Assembly (NCBI RefSeq): GCF_004365635.1
Contig: NZ_SOBH01000003.1
Span: 434,001-498,000 of the forward strand
From: Litoreibacter halocynthiae
GTDB taxonomy: Bacteria; Pseudomonadota; Alphaproteobacteria; Rhodobacterales; Rhodobacteraceae
Reading direction: 5' to 3'
DNA: 64,000 nt
Shown: positions 44,674-52,921 of the stretch, piece by piece
How positions within the stretch are numbered: position 1 is the stretch's first letter
How the letters are laid out: every line of letters starts with the position of its first letter
Made by a program: the position numbers and the translations under genes
The notes under the pieces: generated by a model
Database searches by the model: none
Seen by the model: the letters and a program-made list of their open reading frames with translations, nothing else
Told to the model about the DNA's origin: nothing

Positions 44674-45657
44674 GTGAAACCAGCTGTTATCGACAACCTG
44701 CAATATGTGAACTGGTCCGAGACCGCATTCCGCCAGCTTCGGATGGGTGGCGTCGACGCCATCCATGTCACCATCGCCTATCACGAGAGCTTCCGCGAGG
44801 CCGTTTTGAACGTCTCGCAATGGAACCGTTGGTTCGAGCAATATCCTGATCTGATCGTGCGCGGCACGTCGGGGGATTGCGTGCGCAAGGCCATCGAGGC
44901 GGGTCGCACGGCGGTGTTTTTCGGGTTTCAAAACCCGTCTCCGATTGAAGATGATATCGGCCTGATCGAGGTTTGGCACCAGCTTGGTATCCGGTTCATG
45001 CAACTGACCTACAACAACCAGTCGCTGCTCGCGACGGGGTGCTATGAGGACGACGACACCGGACTGACCCGCTTCGGGCGGCAAGCGGTGGACGAGATGA
45101 ACCGCGTGGGCTTGGTAATTGATATGAGCCATTCCGGCGACCGCTCGACGCTTGAGGCGATAGAGCATTCCAGCCGACCAATCGCGATCACCCATGCCAA
45201 TCCAAAATGGTGGCATAACGCGCTGCGCAACAAGTCGGACGAGGTGCTGAAAGCACTGACAGGGTCCGGCGGGATGCTTGGGTTTTCGATGTATCCGCAT
45301 CACTTGAAAGATGGAACAGACTGCACCCTCGACAGCTTTTGCGAGATGATCGCCGAAGCCGCCACGCGCTACGGCGTGGAAAATCTGGGGATCGGGTCGG
45401 ATCTGTGCCAAGATCAACCCGACAGCATTGTGACTTGGATGCGCAACGGTCGGTGGTCCAAGCAAATGGACTACGGCGAGGGATCCGCCGATCAGGCGGG
45501 CTTCCCACCTCAACCGGATTGGTTTGTCGACAATTGCGATATGCCGAACCTCAGTGCCGGACTGCTCGCAACGGGATTTTCCCAGCCCGAAGTTGACGCG
45601 ATCATGGGGGAGAACTGGTTGCGGTTTTACGATCAATCCTTCGGAGGTGAGGAATGA
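44674..45657 (+). CDS. M19 (renal dipeptidase) homologue with altered metal site
   Basis: A 327-residue protein of the membrane-dipeptidase fold, without signal peptide. It belongs to the subgroup with IDNLQYVNWSE at the N-terminus and FFGFQNPSPIEDD. In classical M19 enzymes those positions carry the HxD pair and the bridging Glu; here they are Asn-Leu-Gln and Gln. The later histidines are kept (VIDMSHSGDRST, ITHANPKWWHN), as is IGSDLCQDQPD. In Pseudomonas, members of this subgroup lie near glycine-betaine/dimethylglycine genes. GTG start. It heads a coupled operon with two genes of unknown function. Confidence 0.8.
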   Translation: MKPAVIDNLQYVNWSETAFRQLRMGGVDAIHVTIAYHESFREAVLNVSQWNRWFEQYPDLIVRGTSGDCVRKAIEAGRTAVFFGFQNPSPIEDDIGLIEVWHQLGIRFMQLTYNNQSLLATGCYEDDDTGLTRFGRQAVDEMNRVGLVIDMSHSGDRSTLEAIEHSSRPIAITHANPKWWHNALRNKSDEVLKALTGSGGMLGFSMYPHHLKDGTDCTLDSFCEMIAEAATRYGVENLGIGSDLCQDQPDSIVTWMRNGRWSKQMDYGEGSADQAGFPPQPDWFVDNCDMPNLSAGLLATGFSQPEVDAIMGENWLRFYDQSFGGEE

Positions 45658-47297
45658 CAATAGCCCTGCCACCACAAGAGCCGCTCCGCAGCCCTGACGA
45701 GGTGATGCGACTGGAGCGCATGGGCTCGATGTTTCCCACGCGGCTAAGTTTTTTGCGCTCGTTGACCAGACGCTTGAGTGCTGACCAGGCCGTCGTGACT
45801 CGCCCGGTTTGGCAGATCAACAAGGACGGGTTCGGTCATGCTGTCTATTCGCTGAGGCTGGGCGGGCATGTTTATTCCCTGATCGCGTTTTCCAACGAGC
45901 TGGACGCGGACCAACGGACGGACCGCGTCATTGCGCAAGCGTGGGATGCGGCATTCGTGTTGTATGATGGTGTGCCGGATGCCGCTGAAATCGAGCGCTT
46001 GAGGGAGAACGCCCCGAAACAGGAAGCCGGACGGTTCACCGAACGGGACTTGGTCCTGAGCCGTGCAAACAAGTCGGTGCGGTTGTTTGCCGAGGTGACC
46101 AAGGCGCTGCGCGAAGGCCGACAGCCTAACGCGGAGATGATCGGAGACATCGGGTATTTGATGCGCACGACAGCCGTATATGGAAATGGCAAATTTGGGA
46201 TAGCGGATAGGGATGTAATTGCCGACCGCCCCGGATTGGAAGGTCCGTTCGCCGCGGAAATGCTCACGGTTTGGCTGATCCGCGGTTTCACGCATGATCT
46301 TGTGGAACATGTCGGCGGTGCTGAACTCGACCGCGAGTTGAAACGGCACTTGGGGATTGGAAACTCTACCGGTCTTGGAATGGCACCCTTCCTGGTGTCC
46401 CATCCGGAATTGCTGAACAATTGGATGTTGGTGCGCGAGACCGCTCTGGCGCGGGTGCGTGCTGTGCCAATGCTACCACTGCCGCAACGCGAGAGGCTTC
46501 AACAGCTTGCCGCCCGCGCGACACAGCACCTGAGCCAATGGGATGTGCCCGACAGCGCGCAGCAGGCGCGCATCGAGCAGCTTCGACAGGATTGGGCGGA
46601 TCTGGCGGCGCAGTTGCCTGAGTTATTGGACCAGCCGAAACCACTGGATCAGCTGGTTCGTGTGTCCAAAGTGTTTACGCTGGAGTGTCAGGAACTGGTT
46701 GTGTCGCTCGTGATCGAGCCGTTCGGCGATCTGGTTGACGGGTTGACGGATTGTATGGGGGCCGCGGCCAGCGCACCGCTTGACCCGCGCACCGACGTTG
46801 CTGACTTGCGAACGGCACTTCAACGCGACTGCGTTTGGGCTTTGGAATACGACTTCGGCAACCCTCAAGAGGAAGCCCAGTTTTGGTATGTCAGCGAGGA
46901 GAAGCAGGAACCGCGCTTGGGGTCCAGATACGAGGAACCCGGCTGCGAGCTGGAAAGCCCGCTGGATATTGCACGACAGATGCAGGGCTTGGCGCGTGAT
47001 CTGGTTGGGGCTACGGGTGATCTGGCCGCATTCCTACGGGTGTTTCCGCAACATCGGAACGCAGCGTGTCGGGTCCAGCGGTTGGCGACATACCCCTATG
47101 CCGAAATACGCGAGAACCTGATTTGCGACCGCTGCAAACCGATTGATATGCTGCGCTGCAAGCTGGCGTTCTTTGGCGCGGCGAAATTCGATCCCAAATC
47201 GGACAGGTGGACCCGCATTACACTGGCGCAGGGTGCGCCGCTGTATGACGAGCTGGACGACGCGGATGATTGGTGGGTGCCGGTTTTCAAGCAATGA
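45654..47297 (+). CDS. 547-residue protein of unknown function
   Basis: I do not recognise this protein. It starts by ATGA overlap with the M19-like gene and ends by ATGA overlap with the DUF3726-like gene. No signal peptide or membrane helix is seen; it is soluble, largely helical after residue 100 (SRANKSVRLFAEVTKALREG, long Gln/Leu-rich stretch 270-350). Notable residues are a Trp-rich start (VVTRPVWQINKDGFGHAVYSL), a block around GNGKFGIADRDVIADRPGLE and a Cys-rich segment ENLICDRCKPIDMLRCKLAFF near residue 500. Coupling implies a shared task with its neighbours. Confidence 0.75.
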   Translation: MTIALPPQEPLRSPDEVMRLERMGSMFPTRLSFLRSLTRRLSADQAVVTRPVWQINKDGFGHAVYSLRLGGHVYSLIAFSNELDADQRTDRVIAQAWDAAFVLYDGVPDAAEIERLRENAPKQEAGRFTERDLVLSRANKSVRLFAEVTKALREGRQPNAEMIGDIGYLMRTTAVYGNGKFGIADRDVIADRPGLEGPFAAEMLTVWLIRGFTHDLVEHVGGAELDRELKRHLGIGNSTGLGMAPFLVSHPELLNNWMLVRETALARVRAVPMLPLPQRERLQQLAARATQHLSQWDVPDSAQQARIEQLRQDWADLAAQLPELLDQPKPLDQLVRVSKVFTLECQELVVSLVIEPFGDLVDGLTDCMGAAASAPLDPRTDVADLRTALQRDCVWALEYDFGNPQEEAQFWYVSEEKQEPRLGSRYEEPGCELESPLDIARQMQGLARDLVGATGDLAAFLRVFPQHRNAACRVQRLATYPYAEIRENLICDRCKPIDMLRCKLAFFGAAKFDPKSDRWTRITLAQGAPLYDELDDADDWWVPVFKQ

Positions 47298-47887
47298 GTT
47301 GGATTGATGCTTTCCTGGATGACGGTCCGGAATATCCGGCAGAACGACGCTCTGTCGCGGAAGTGCAGGCGTTGCTGCTGAAAGCGGGTTTGGGGGCAAA
47401 GCTCCCGTTGGGGCATTCTCAGGACGTCTCCGGCATGGCAGCGCTGTTGATGAGCGACCCGAAACTTTTTGCGATGGCGGCGGCGGCGCTGGAAGGTCCG
47501 CATGCCCCAGTGCGTTGTGAAGGTACGGCGGAGCATATGGTGATCGACGACGCGCGTATCGCAATGGCGGGGCCAGCACTGGCCGATGCTTTTGTTTGCG
47601 GAGCAAAACGCGTGGTGCTGCACGATCTGGACTGGCCACAACTGCTTTGGCCAGTCTTGGTAAGAACAGAACAGGTGTACGGTATTTCGCTGGCGATTGA
47701 TCGACCGGATGCGCGGACGATTATGGTCTCGACAGCGAAGCAAGGGTTAAAGCCACTGGGCCCTCCTCAACCGATTCCCCTGCTGCCGTTAGCGCGGTTG
47801 CAGGAACTTGCGGCGAAGACCTTCGTGCCATTCTCCGAGGCGTCTCGGCAGTCTGGTGCAGGGGCAGGGCTGCAAGACAACGACTAG
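47294..47887 (+). CDS. DUF3726-like protein
   Basis: A 197-residue soluble protein. The N-terminal VAEVQALLLKAGLGAKLPLGHSQD and the C-terminal signature PFSEASRQSGAGAGLQDND match my memory of DUF3726 proteins, whose function is unknown. The middle contains APVRCEGTAE and a DWPQLLWPVL segment. It is the third gene of the ATGA-coupled operon that begins with the M19-like gene. A HisD-family dehydrogenase follows after 117 bases. Confidence 0.6.
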   Translation: MSWIDAFLDDGPEYPAERRSVAEVQALLLKAGLGAKLPLGHSQDVSGMAALLMSDPKLFAMAAAALEGPHAPVRCEGTAEHMVIDDARIAMAGPALADAFVCGAKRVVLHDLDWPQLLWPVLVRTEQVYGISLAIDRPDARTIMVSTAKQGLKPLGPPQPIPLLPLARLQELAAKTFVPFSEASRQSGAGAGLQDND

Positions 47888-48004
47888 CAGAAACCATACC
47901 TTCGGGTTTCCTGAAAGTGCTGCCAAGACCCCGAATATGATTTGCGCCATCCGCCCGCGTACAACATGCCTTTTACACAAGGCTGTAACAGTGAGGACGT
48001 TCCG

Positions 48005-49312
48005 ATGAAGCATCTCAAGACCCCGCAAGTCGACAAGCTGGACTCGGATCGCAAGACCCGCGCTATTGTGGAAGGCATGCTCGCGAACATCCGCGAGAAC
48101 GGTGAAGAGGCTGTGCGCGGCTACGCCAAGGAACTAGATGGTTGGACGCAGGACTTCGCGCTATCGGACGAGAAGAAGGCGAAGCTGATCGCCCAAGTGT
48201 CCGATCAGGCGAAGGAGGATATTCAGTTCGCCCACACTCAGATCAAGCGCTTTGCCAAAGCGCAGCGCGAGAGCCTGACGGATTTCCAGATCGACACCGA
48301 GCCGGGGGTGACCCTTGGCCAGCGCTGCGTGCCTGTGGATTGCGCTGGCTGTTACGTGCCGGGTGGTCGCTATGCCCACGTGGCGTCCGCGCTGATGAGC
48401 GTTGCAACGGCCCGCGCGGCTGGTGTTCCGTTCGTTGTCGCGGCGTCGCCTCCGCGTGGCGATGCGATTGATCCCGCAGTGGCCTATGCGATGGATCTTG
48501 CTGGCGCTGACCTCATTCTGGAGATGGGAGGTGTACAGGCCGTTGCGTCTATGGCGATGGGCCTGTTCGGTGCGAAACCAGCCGATATTTTGGTCGGCCC
48601 GGGCAACGCGTTTGTGGCCGAGGCAAAGTTGCAGCTGTTTGGCGGCGTTGGCATCGACCTGTTCGCAGGACCCACCGAAAGCGCCGTTATTGCCGATGCG
48701 ACGGCTGACCCGATGACGGTGGCAATTGATTTGTTGTCACAGGCAGAGCACGGCACAACCTCGCCCGTTTGGTTGTTCACGACCTCGTCCGAACTGGCTG
48801 AAACGGTAAACCGTATCCTTCCGGTCATCGCGAAAGACTGGCCCACAGGCGAGGTCGCGGCGGAGGCTTGGGCCAATCACGGGGAAATCGTGATTTGCGA
48901 CGATCGCGAGCAAATGGCCGAGGTGTCGGACAGATACGCGTGCGAGCATTTGCAGGTGCAGGCCGAAGACCTTGAGTGGTGGAAGACGCGATTGCGCAAT
49001 TACGGGTCGTTGTTTCTGGGCGAAGGGTCCACCGTGACCCATGGCGACAAATGCTCTGGCACGAACCACATTTTGCCAACCCGTCAGGCTGCGCGGTATA
49101 CGGGTGGCTTGAACGTGATGAAGTTTCTGAAAATCCTGACTTGGCAGGAAATCCAGACTGACGCGGATCCGATGATGTCTTCGGTTGCCTCTCGCCTGTC
49201 GCGCACCGAAGGTATGGACGCCCATGCGCGAGCCTGTGATTGGCGCTTGCAGAAGTTCGGCAAGAAAGACGATTGGGGCTTCGAAGTCGCGTACCAGGAA
49301 CGCATAGAGTAG
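48005..49312 (+). CDS. HisD-family dehydrogenase, possibly sulfopropanediol 3-dehydrogenase (HpsN)
   Basis: A 435-residue NAD-dependent histidinol-dehydrogenase-fold enzyme. Zinc and catalytic positions are kept: Gln and His in LLSQAEHGTTSP, Glu-His in YACEHLQVQ, Asp in THGDKCSGTNHILPT and the His in EGMDAHARACDWRL. No other histidine genes are near. The GDKCSGTNH wording differs from ordinary HisD (GxYxAGPNH) and fits the catabolic HisD-like subgroup that includes HpsN, which oxidises 2,3-dihydroxypropane-1-sulfonate to sulfolactate. The sulfite oxidation genes at 51-56 kb would suit that role. Substrate assignment is tentative. Confidence 0.7.
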   Translation: MKHLKTPQVDKLDSDRKTRAIVEGMLANIRENGEEAVRGYAKELDGWTQDFALSDEKKAKLIAQVSDQAKEDIQFAHTQIKRFAKAQRESLTDFQIDTEPGVTLGQRCVPVDCAGCYVPGGRYAHVASALMSVATARAAGVPFVVAASPPRGDAIDPAVAYAMDLAGADLILEMGGVQAVASMAMGLFGAKPADILVGPGNAFVAEAKLQLFGGVGIDLFAGPTESAVIADATADPMTVAIDLLSQAEHGTTSPVWLFTTSSELAETVNRILPVIAKDWPTGEVAAEAWANHGEIVICDDREQMAEVSDRYACEHLQVQAEDLEWWKTRLRNYGSLFLGEGSTVTHGDKCSGTNHILPTRQAARYTGGLNVMKFLKILTWQEIQTDADPMMSSVASRLSRTEGMDAHARACDWRLQKFGKKDDWGFEVAYQERIE

Positions 49313-49593
49313 GTTGGTTTCAGCCAAGATCCGGTCGGCATTGGATAATTGGCAATACTTGTCGAATTATCTGTTCCGATCGGCCAGTTCCTTTTATTGG
49401 TCGCCGTTGAAGCCTAGAACGCTGCCATTGCGTGTCATGTCGATTACCTCAATCCGGACTGGGCGGGGTTTGCTCGAAGTGCTAAAGACCTAAGGTCCTT
49501 GGCCGTGATTTGCATATTGCAAGGTGGGGGCGGCTTGTCGCTCTCGGTGTGACAAGGCACGGAATTGAGCATAGAGCCGTAAGGGTTAAGAAT
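49313..49593. other. Intergenic region before pssA
   Basis: 281 bases with no convincing gene if pssA starts at 49594. It contains two small palindromes: GACCTAAGGTC near 49488-49498 and TTGCA-TAT-TGCAA at 49510-49522. The latter overlaps an alternative pssA start. Either could be an operator or chance. Confidence 0.35.
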
Positions 49594-50391
49594 TTGGCTG
49601 ACATCAAGACAGACAAAAGCGAGCAGAAAAACACTCCGGTCGCACCATTGGCGCAAGAGCGTCGCATCAAGTTGCGCCATATCGTGCCGAGTCTCGTCAC
49701 GGTGTTTGCAATCTGCGCGGGCTTAACCTCGCTACGGATGAGCATCGAAGGCAATATTCCGGCAGCATTGTATCTGATCATGCTTGCCGTGTTTCTGGAT
49801 GCGGCCGATGGCAAAATCGCACGATATCTGGACACCGCCAGCCCCTTCGGCGCGGAGTTGGACACGCTCGCGGACTTTTTCAACTTCGGCATTGCGCCGG
49901 GATTGCTGATTTACAACGCATTTTACCACGCGTCGGAGTATCAGAATCTGGGCTGGCTGAGCTGTCTTGTTCTGGCGATTTGCTGCGCATTGCGCCTTGC
50001 ACGGTTTAATGTGGGGCTATCGGTTCCTCCGAAAGCTGGGCAACGGGATTACTTTACCGGCGTTCCCGCACCGGCGTTGGCATCACTGGCGTTGATGCCC
50101 GTTTTCCTGAGCCTCGTGGGGTGGAGCAATCTGGGCACGCATTCGCACATTATCGCCGTCTACGAGATCGCAATCGCGCTGCTGGCCGTCAGCATGATCC
50201 CGACATTCTCGATCAAGCACGCGTCGGTGAGCCGGAATCACTTGCCTATGATCGCGATTGGGTCGGCAATCGTGGTGATCTGCTTGATGGTATATCCGTG
50301 GCACACCTTCATCTTTGCGAACCTGATGTATCTCGGCTCGCTGCCGGTTTCCTACATGCGAGAGCGCGAAACCCGATTGGCTGAAGGCTAG
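49594..50391 (+). CDS. pssA: CDP-diacylglycerol--serine O-phosphatidyltransferase
   Basis: A 265-residue membrane enzyme making phosphatidylserine. The CDP-alcohol phosphotransferase signature runs from DGKIARYLD to FGAELDTLAD with all Asp, Gly and Arg in place; FNFGIAPGLLIYN follows as in type II PssA. Six or more hydrophobic segments. The start is uncertain: TTG at 49594 has AAGGG in front; a GTG at 49549 and TTG at 49510 are alternatives. psd follows after 68 bases, so phosphatidylethanolamine synthesis is encoded together. Confidence 0.88.
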   Translation: MADIKTDKSEQKNTPVAPLAQERRIKLRHIVPSLVTVFAICAGLTSLRMSIEGNIPAALYLIMLAVFLDAADGKIARYLDTASPFGAELDTLADFFNFGIAPGLLIYNAFYHASEYQNLGWLSCLVLAICCALRLARFNVGLSVPPKAGQRDYFTGVPAPALASLALMPVFLSLVGWSNLGTHSHIIAVYEIAIALLAVSMIPTFSIKHASVSRNHLPMIAIGSAIVVICLMVYPWHTFIFANLMYLGSLPVSYMRERETRLAEG

Positions 50392-50459
50392 GCGCACTTG
50401 CCCTGCAACAGCTTTGCTGTCACTGAGCGTGCCAGCTTTGTTATGGACAGGACATACCT

Positions 50460-51152
50460 ATGAACATGCTTAAGATTGTGGCGGTGCCAATGCATCCGGA
50501 AGGCCGCAAGTTTGTCGCGATATTCGCTGGCATCGCTGTGCTGCTTGGTCTGATTTGGCAGCCCCTTTTCTGGCTGGGTCTCGGTGCTACGGTTTGGTGC
50601 TACTATTTCTTCCGCAATCCGGTGCGCACGGTGCCGCAACGCGCGGGCCTGATCCTGTCGCCAGCGGACGGTGTCGTCTCGCTTATTTCAGAATTGGCCC
50701 CACCTCCCGAACTTGGTCTTGGCGATGCTCCGGTCTATCGCGTGTCGGTGTTCATGAACGTGTTCAACTGCCACGTGAACCGCTCCCCGATGGATGGGAC
50801 GATCACCCAGATTGTTTACCACGAAGGCAAGTTCGTGAACGCCTCTTTGGATAAGGCGAGCGAGCACAACGAGCGCAACGGATTGGCCATCGAGTCCCCT
50901 GACGGTCACCGGATCGGTGTCGTCCAGATTGCTGGGTTGGTGGCGCGTCGCATTGTTTGTTTTGTTAAAACTGGTGACGCTCTGAAGGCGGGTGAGGTCT
51001 TTGGCCTTATCCGCTTTGGCAGCCGCCTGGACGTGTATCTGCCCGAAGGCATCCTGCCAGCGGTCTCGGTCGGCACCACGGCTGTTGCTGGCGAGACGAC
51101 GCTGGCGGACCTGCATGCTGAACAGAAGGCGGTGCACAGCGTCGATATTTAG
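50460..51152 (+). CDS. psd: Phosphatidylserine decarboxylase proenzyme
   Basis: A 230-residue short-type PSD. It has an N-terminal hydrophobic hairpin (about residues 20-55), then [25 protein letters not shown] and [10 protein letters not shown]. The self-cleavage site is [13 protein letters not shown] near residue 185, where the chain breaks before Ser and forms the pyruvoyl group. It converts phosphatidylserine to phosphatidylethanolamine at the inner membrane. Confidence 0.93.
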   Translation: MNMLKIVAVPMHPEGRKFVAIFAGIAVLLGLIWQPLFWLGLGATVWCYYFFRNPVRTVPQRAGLILSPADGVVSLISELAPPPELGLGDAPVYRVSVFMNVFNCHVNRSPMDGTITQIVYHEGKFVNASLDKASEHNERNGLAIESPDGHRIGVVQIAGLVARRIVCFVKTGDALKAGEVFGLIRFGSRLDVYLPEGILPAVSVGTTAVAGETTLADLHAEQKAVHSVDI

Positions 51153-51171
51153 TTTTGACAGCTGGAATTAG

Positions 51172-51202
51172 AAAGGCCCCGCCAATCACGGCGGGGCCTT
51201 TT
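51172..51202. terminator. Bidirectional terminator between psd and soeC
   Basis: GGCCCCGCC and GGCGGGGCC form a 9-bp stem with a 6-base loop, flanked by AAA on one side and TTTT on the other. It can stop both psd (plus) and the convergent soe transcript (minus). Confidence 0.85.
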
Positions 51203-51220
51203 GCGTTGAGCGGGTTTGGT

Positions 51221-52096
51221 TCAGCGTTTGCCGTAGTAAAGACCCACGGTGTGCTCTGCCTCCGCGAAGAAAAGCCAGCGCAGTATGAGTGCGCCGCCGA
51301 TGTGCAGCAGTAGCGCCAGTAGCGATATCAGGTGGTAGAACGGCGGCATGACCAGCAGCAGGTAGGGCAGCAGGGACAGGCACAAAACGCCGATGATGCG
51401 CAGGGTGCGGGCGTGCTTGCGGCCAACCACGTGGACCATTTCCTTCATCAGGTAATTCTTGGAACTATGCGGGGCCTCGAACATTCGGACCGTGCCCATA
51501 TTGCCCAGTCCGGTAGCGGTCTCGATGGTGGAGCCGGAGGCCGAGAACAGCTTGTCGCCGATGATCCAGTACACACATTGAAACACGCCAAGCAAGAGCA
51601 GCATGGGGGCCGCGATCGACGTCTGGCCCGCCAGAAATGCGCCACCCGTCAATGCGTACAAGATGAACAGCACTGGTGTGGTCCAATGGTTCCACCGCGG
51701 CACGGTGGTGATCTGGGTGTAGATCATCGAGGTGCCGAACACGGTGGCAAGGCTTAGGGCCGCGCCGACCAGTCCAAGCAGGGTCCAGCGGGTGTCGAGG
51801 AAGACCACACCAATGGCATAGATCCCCATGACAGTCAGGGCCGCAACGGCCAAGCACCCTTCGCGCGACAACCAACTGCTGCGCCATTGTGAGAAGGCCT
51901 TGAGCGCCCGCCGGGGGTTGCCGAGGTGGAAGGTAGAGGAGACCAAGCCACCCACTGCGAACACATAGGCGATGAGGAAGAAAATGAACGCGGTGAAGCC
52001 CGAATAGTCAGGTTTGCCGAAGCCAAGGAATGTCAGCAGGCCAAAGCCCAACCCCGAGAAAACGGTGAAGAAGATAATGGAGGGAGCGGGGTGCAT
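51221..52096 (-). CDS. soeC: Sulfite dehydrogenase membrane anchor subunit (DmsC-like)
   Basis: A 291-residue polytopic protein with about eight transmembrane helices, of the DmsC anchor family. It starts MHPAPSIIFFTVFSGLGFGL and contains GLVSSTFHLGNPRRALKAF and RWNHWTTPVLF, which are usual for SoeC/DmsC proteins. It would anchor SoeAB at the cytoplasmic side and pass electrons to ubiquinone. Its ATG overlaps the soeB stop (TGATG). Last gene of the cluster. A DMSO reductase anchor is the alternative, but the xsc-pta context favours SoeC. Confidence 0.8.
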   Translation of the reverse strand: MHPAPSIIFFTVFSGLGFGLLTFLGFGKPDYSGFTAFIFFLIAYVFAVGGLVSSTFHLGNPRRALKAFSQWRSSWLSREGCLAVAALTVMGIYAIGVVFLDTRWTLLGLVGAALSLATVFGTSMIYTQITTVPRWNHWTTPVLFILYALTGGAFLAGQTSIAAPMLLLLGVFQCVYWIIGDKLFSASGSTIETATGLGNMGTVRMFEAPHSSKNYLMKEMVHVVGRKHARTLRIIGVLCLSLLPYLLLVMPPFYHLISLLALLLHIGGALILRWLFFAEAEHTVGLYYGKR

Positions 52097-52839
52097 CAGC
52101 CGATCCTTTCGAGCGTTTTATCGAGCCAGCCGAGGAAGCCTGTCGGCTCCTCCGCGACGGTCTCAAGGAAGGGGGCGAGGATGTCGATTTGGTCGTCCTT
52201 CGGGCGCGGCGGAAGGTATTTGTTGACGGGTTTCGTCCCAAGCTCTGGCATCAGGTCCATGCCACCGCGTTCGGCCACCAGTTTGGACACGTCGGAGGTC
52301 TCGTCGCCCAGATCGCCAAAGTGCCGTGCGCCTGCGGGGCAGGTGCGCACGCAGGCAGGTTCGCGGTCGATTTCCGGCAAGTTTTCGTTGTAGATACGGT
52401 CTACGCAGAGGGTGCATTTCTTCATCACGCCTTCGGCTCGATCCATCTCTCGCGCGCCATAGGGGCAGGCCCATGCGCAGAGGCCGCAGCCGATGCAGTC
52501 GCTCTCGTTGACCAGCACGATGCCGTCTTCCACACGCTTGTAGCTGGCGCCTGTGGGGCAGACCGTGACGCAGGGTGCATCTTCGCAGTGCAGGCAGGAT
52601 TTGGGGAAGTGGACGGTCATCGCGGCGCCCTCATCCGGCGTCACCTCGTAGGAGTGCACACGGTTCAGGAAGGTGCCGGAGGGGTCCGCGCCATAGGGGT
52701 TCTGGTCCGACAATGGCGCGCCGTAGTTTTCGGTGTTCCAGCCTTTGCAGGAGATCACGCAAGCATGGCAACCGACGCATGTGTCGAGGTCGATCACAAG
52801 GCCCAGCTTCTTTTCGGTGTGGGTCGGGAGTTGGGTCAT
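52096..52839 (-). CDS. soeB: Sulfite dehydrogenase iron-sulfur subunit
   Basis: A 247-residue ferredoxin-type subunit with four cysteine clusters: CVGCHACVISC near residue 22, CLHCEDAPCVTVCP near 80, CIGCGLCAWACP near 113, and CTLC with CVRTCP near 140-170. It relays electrons from the molybdenum subunit to the anchor. The start at 52839 (MTQLPTHTEKKLG) was chosen. Between it and soeA lie 82 bases with a perfect inverted repeat, unlike the tight spacing elsewhere in the cluster. Confidence 0.83.
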   Translation of the reverse strand: MTQLPTHTEKKLGLVIDLDTCVGCHACVISCKGWNTENYGAPLSDQNPYGADPSGTFLNRVHSYEVTPDEGAAMTVHFPKSCLHCEDAPCVTVCPTGASYKRVEDGIVLVNESDCIGCGLCAWACPYGAREMDRAEGVMKKCTLCVDRIYNENLPEIDREPACVRTCPAGARHFGDLGDETSDVSKLVAERGGMDLMPELGTKPVNKYLPPRPKDDQIDILAPFLETVAEEPTGFLGWLDKTLERIG

Positions 52840-52860
52840 TTCAGGCCCTTTCCGGCTGTC

Positions 52861-52884
52861 GGCAATGCGTCGGCATTGCGTCGG
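52861..52884. repeat. Inverted repeat between soeA and soeB; shared 18-base sequence
   Basis: The stretch contains GCAATGC-GTCG-GCATTGC, a perfect 7-base inverted repeat. GCGTCGGCATTGCGTCGG (52867-52884) recurs exactly at 60388-60405 upstream of tauR. It could be an mRNA processing or stabilising hairpin in the soe transcript, or a small dispersed repeat. Confidence 0.5.
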
Positions 52885-52921
52885 ATTTCTGTATGGCACC
52901 TAAAACGATCAGGAATAGCGG

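Noticed and set aside
48005-49312. Histidine biosynthesis role for the HisD-like gene
   Set aside because: No other his gene is near and the GDKCSGTNH motif differs from usual HisD. A catabolic role is preferred but not proven.
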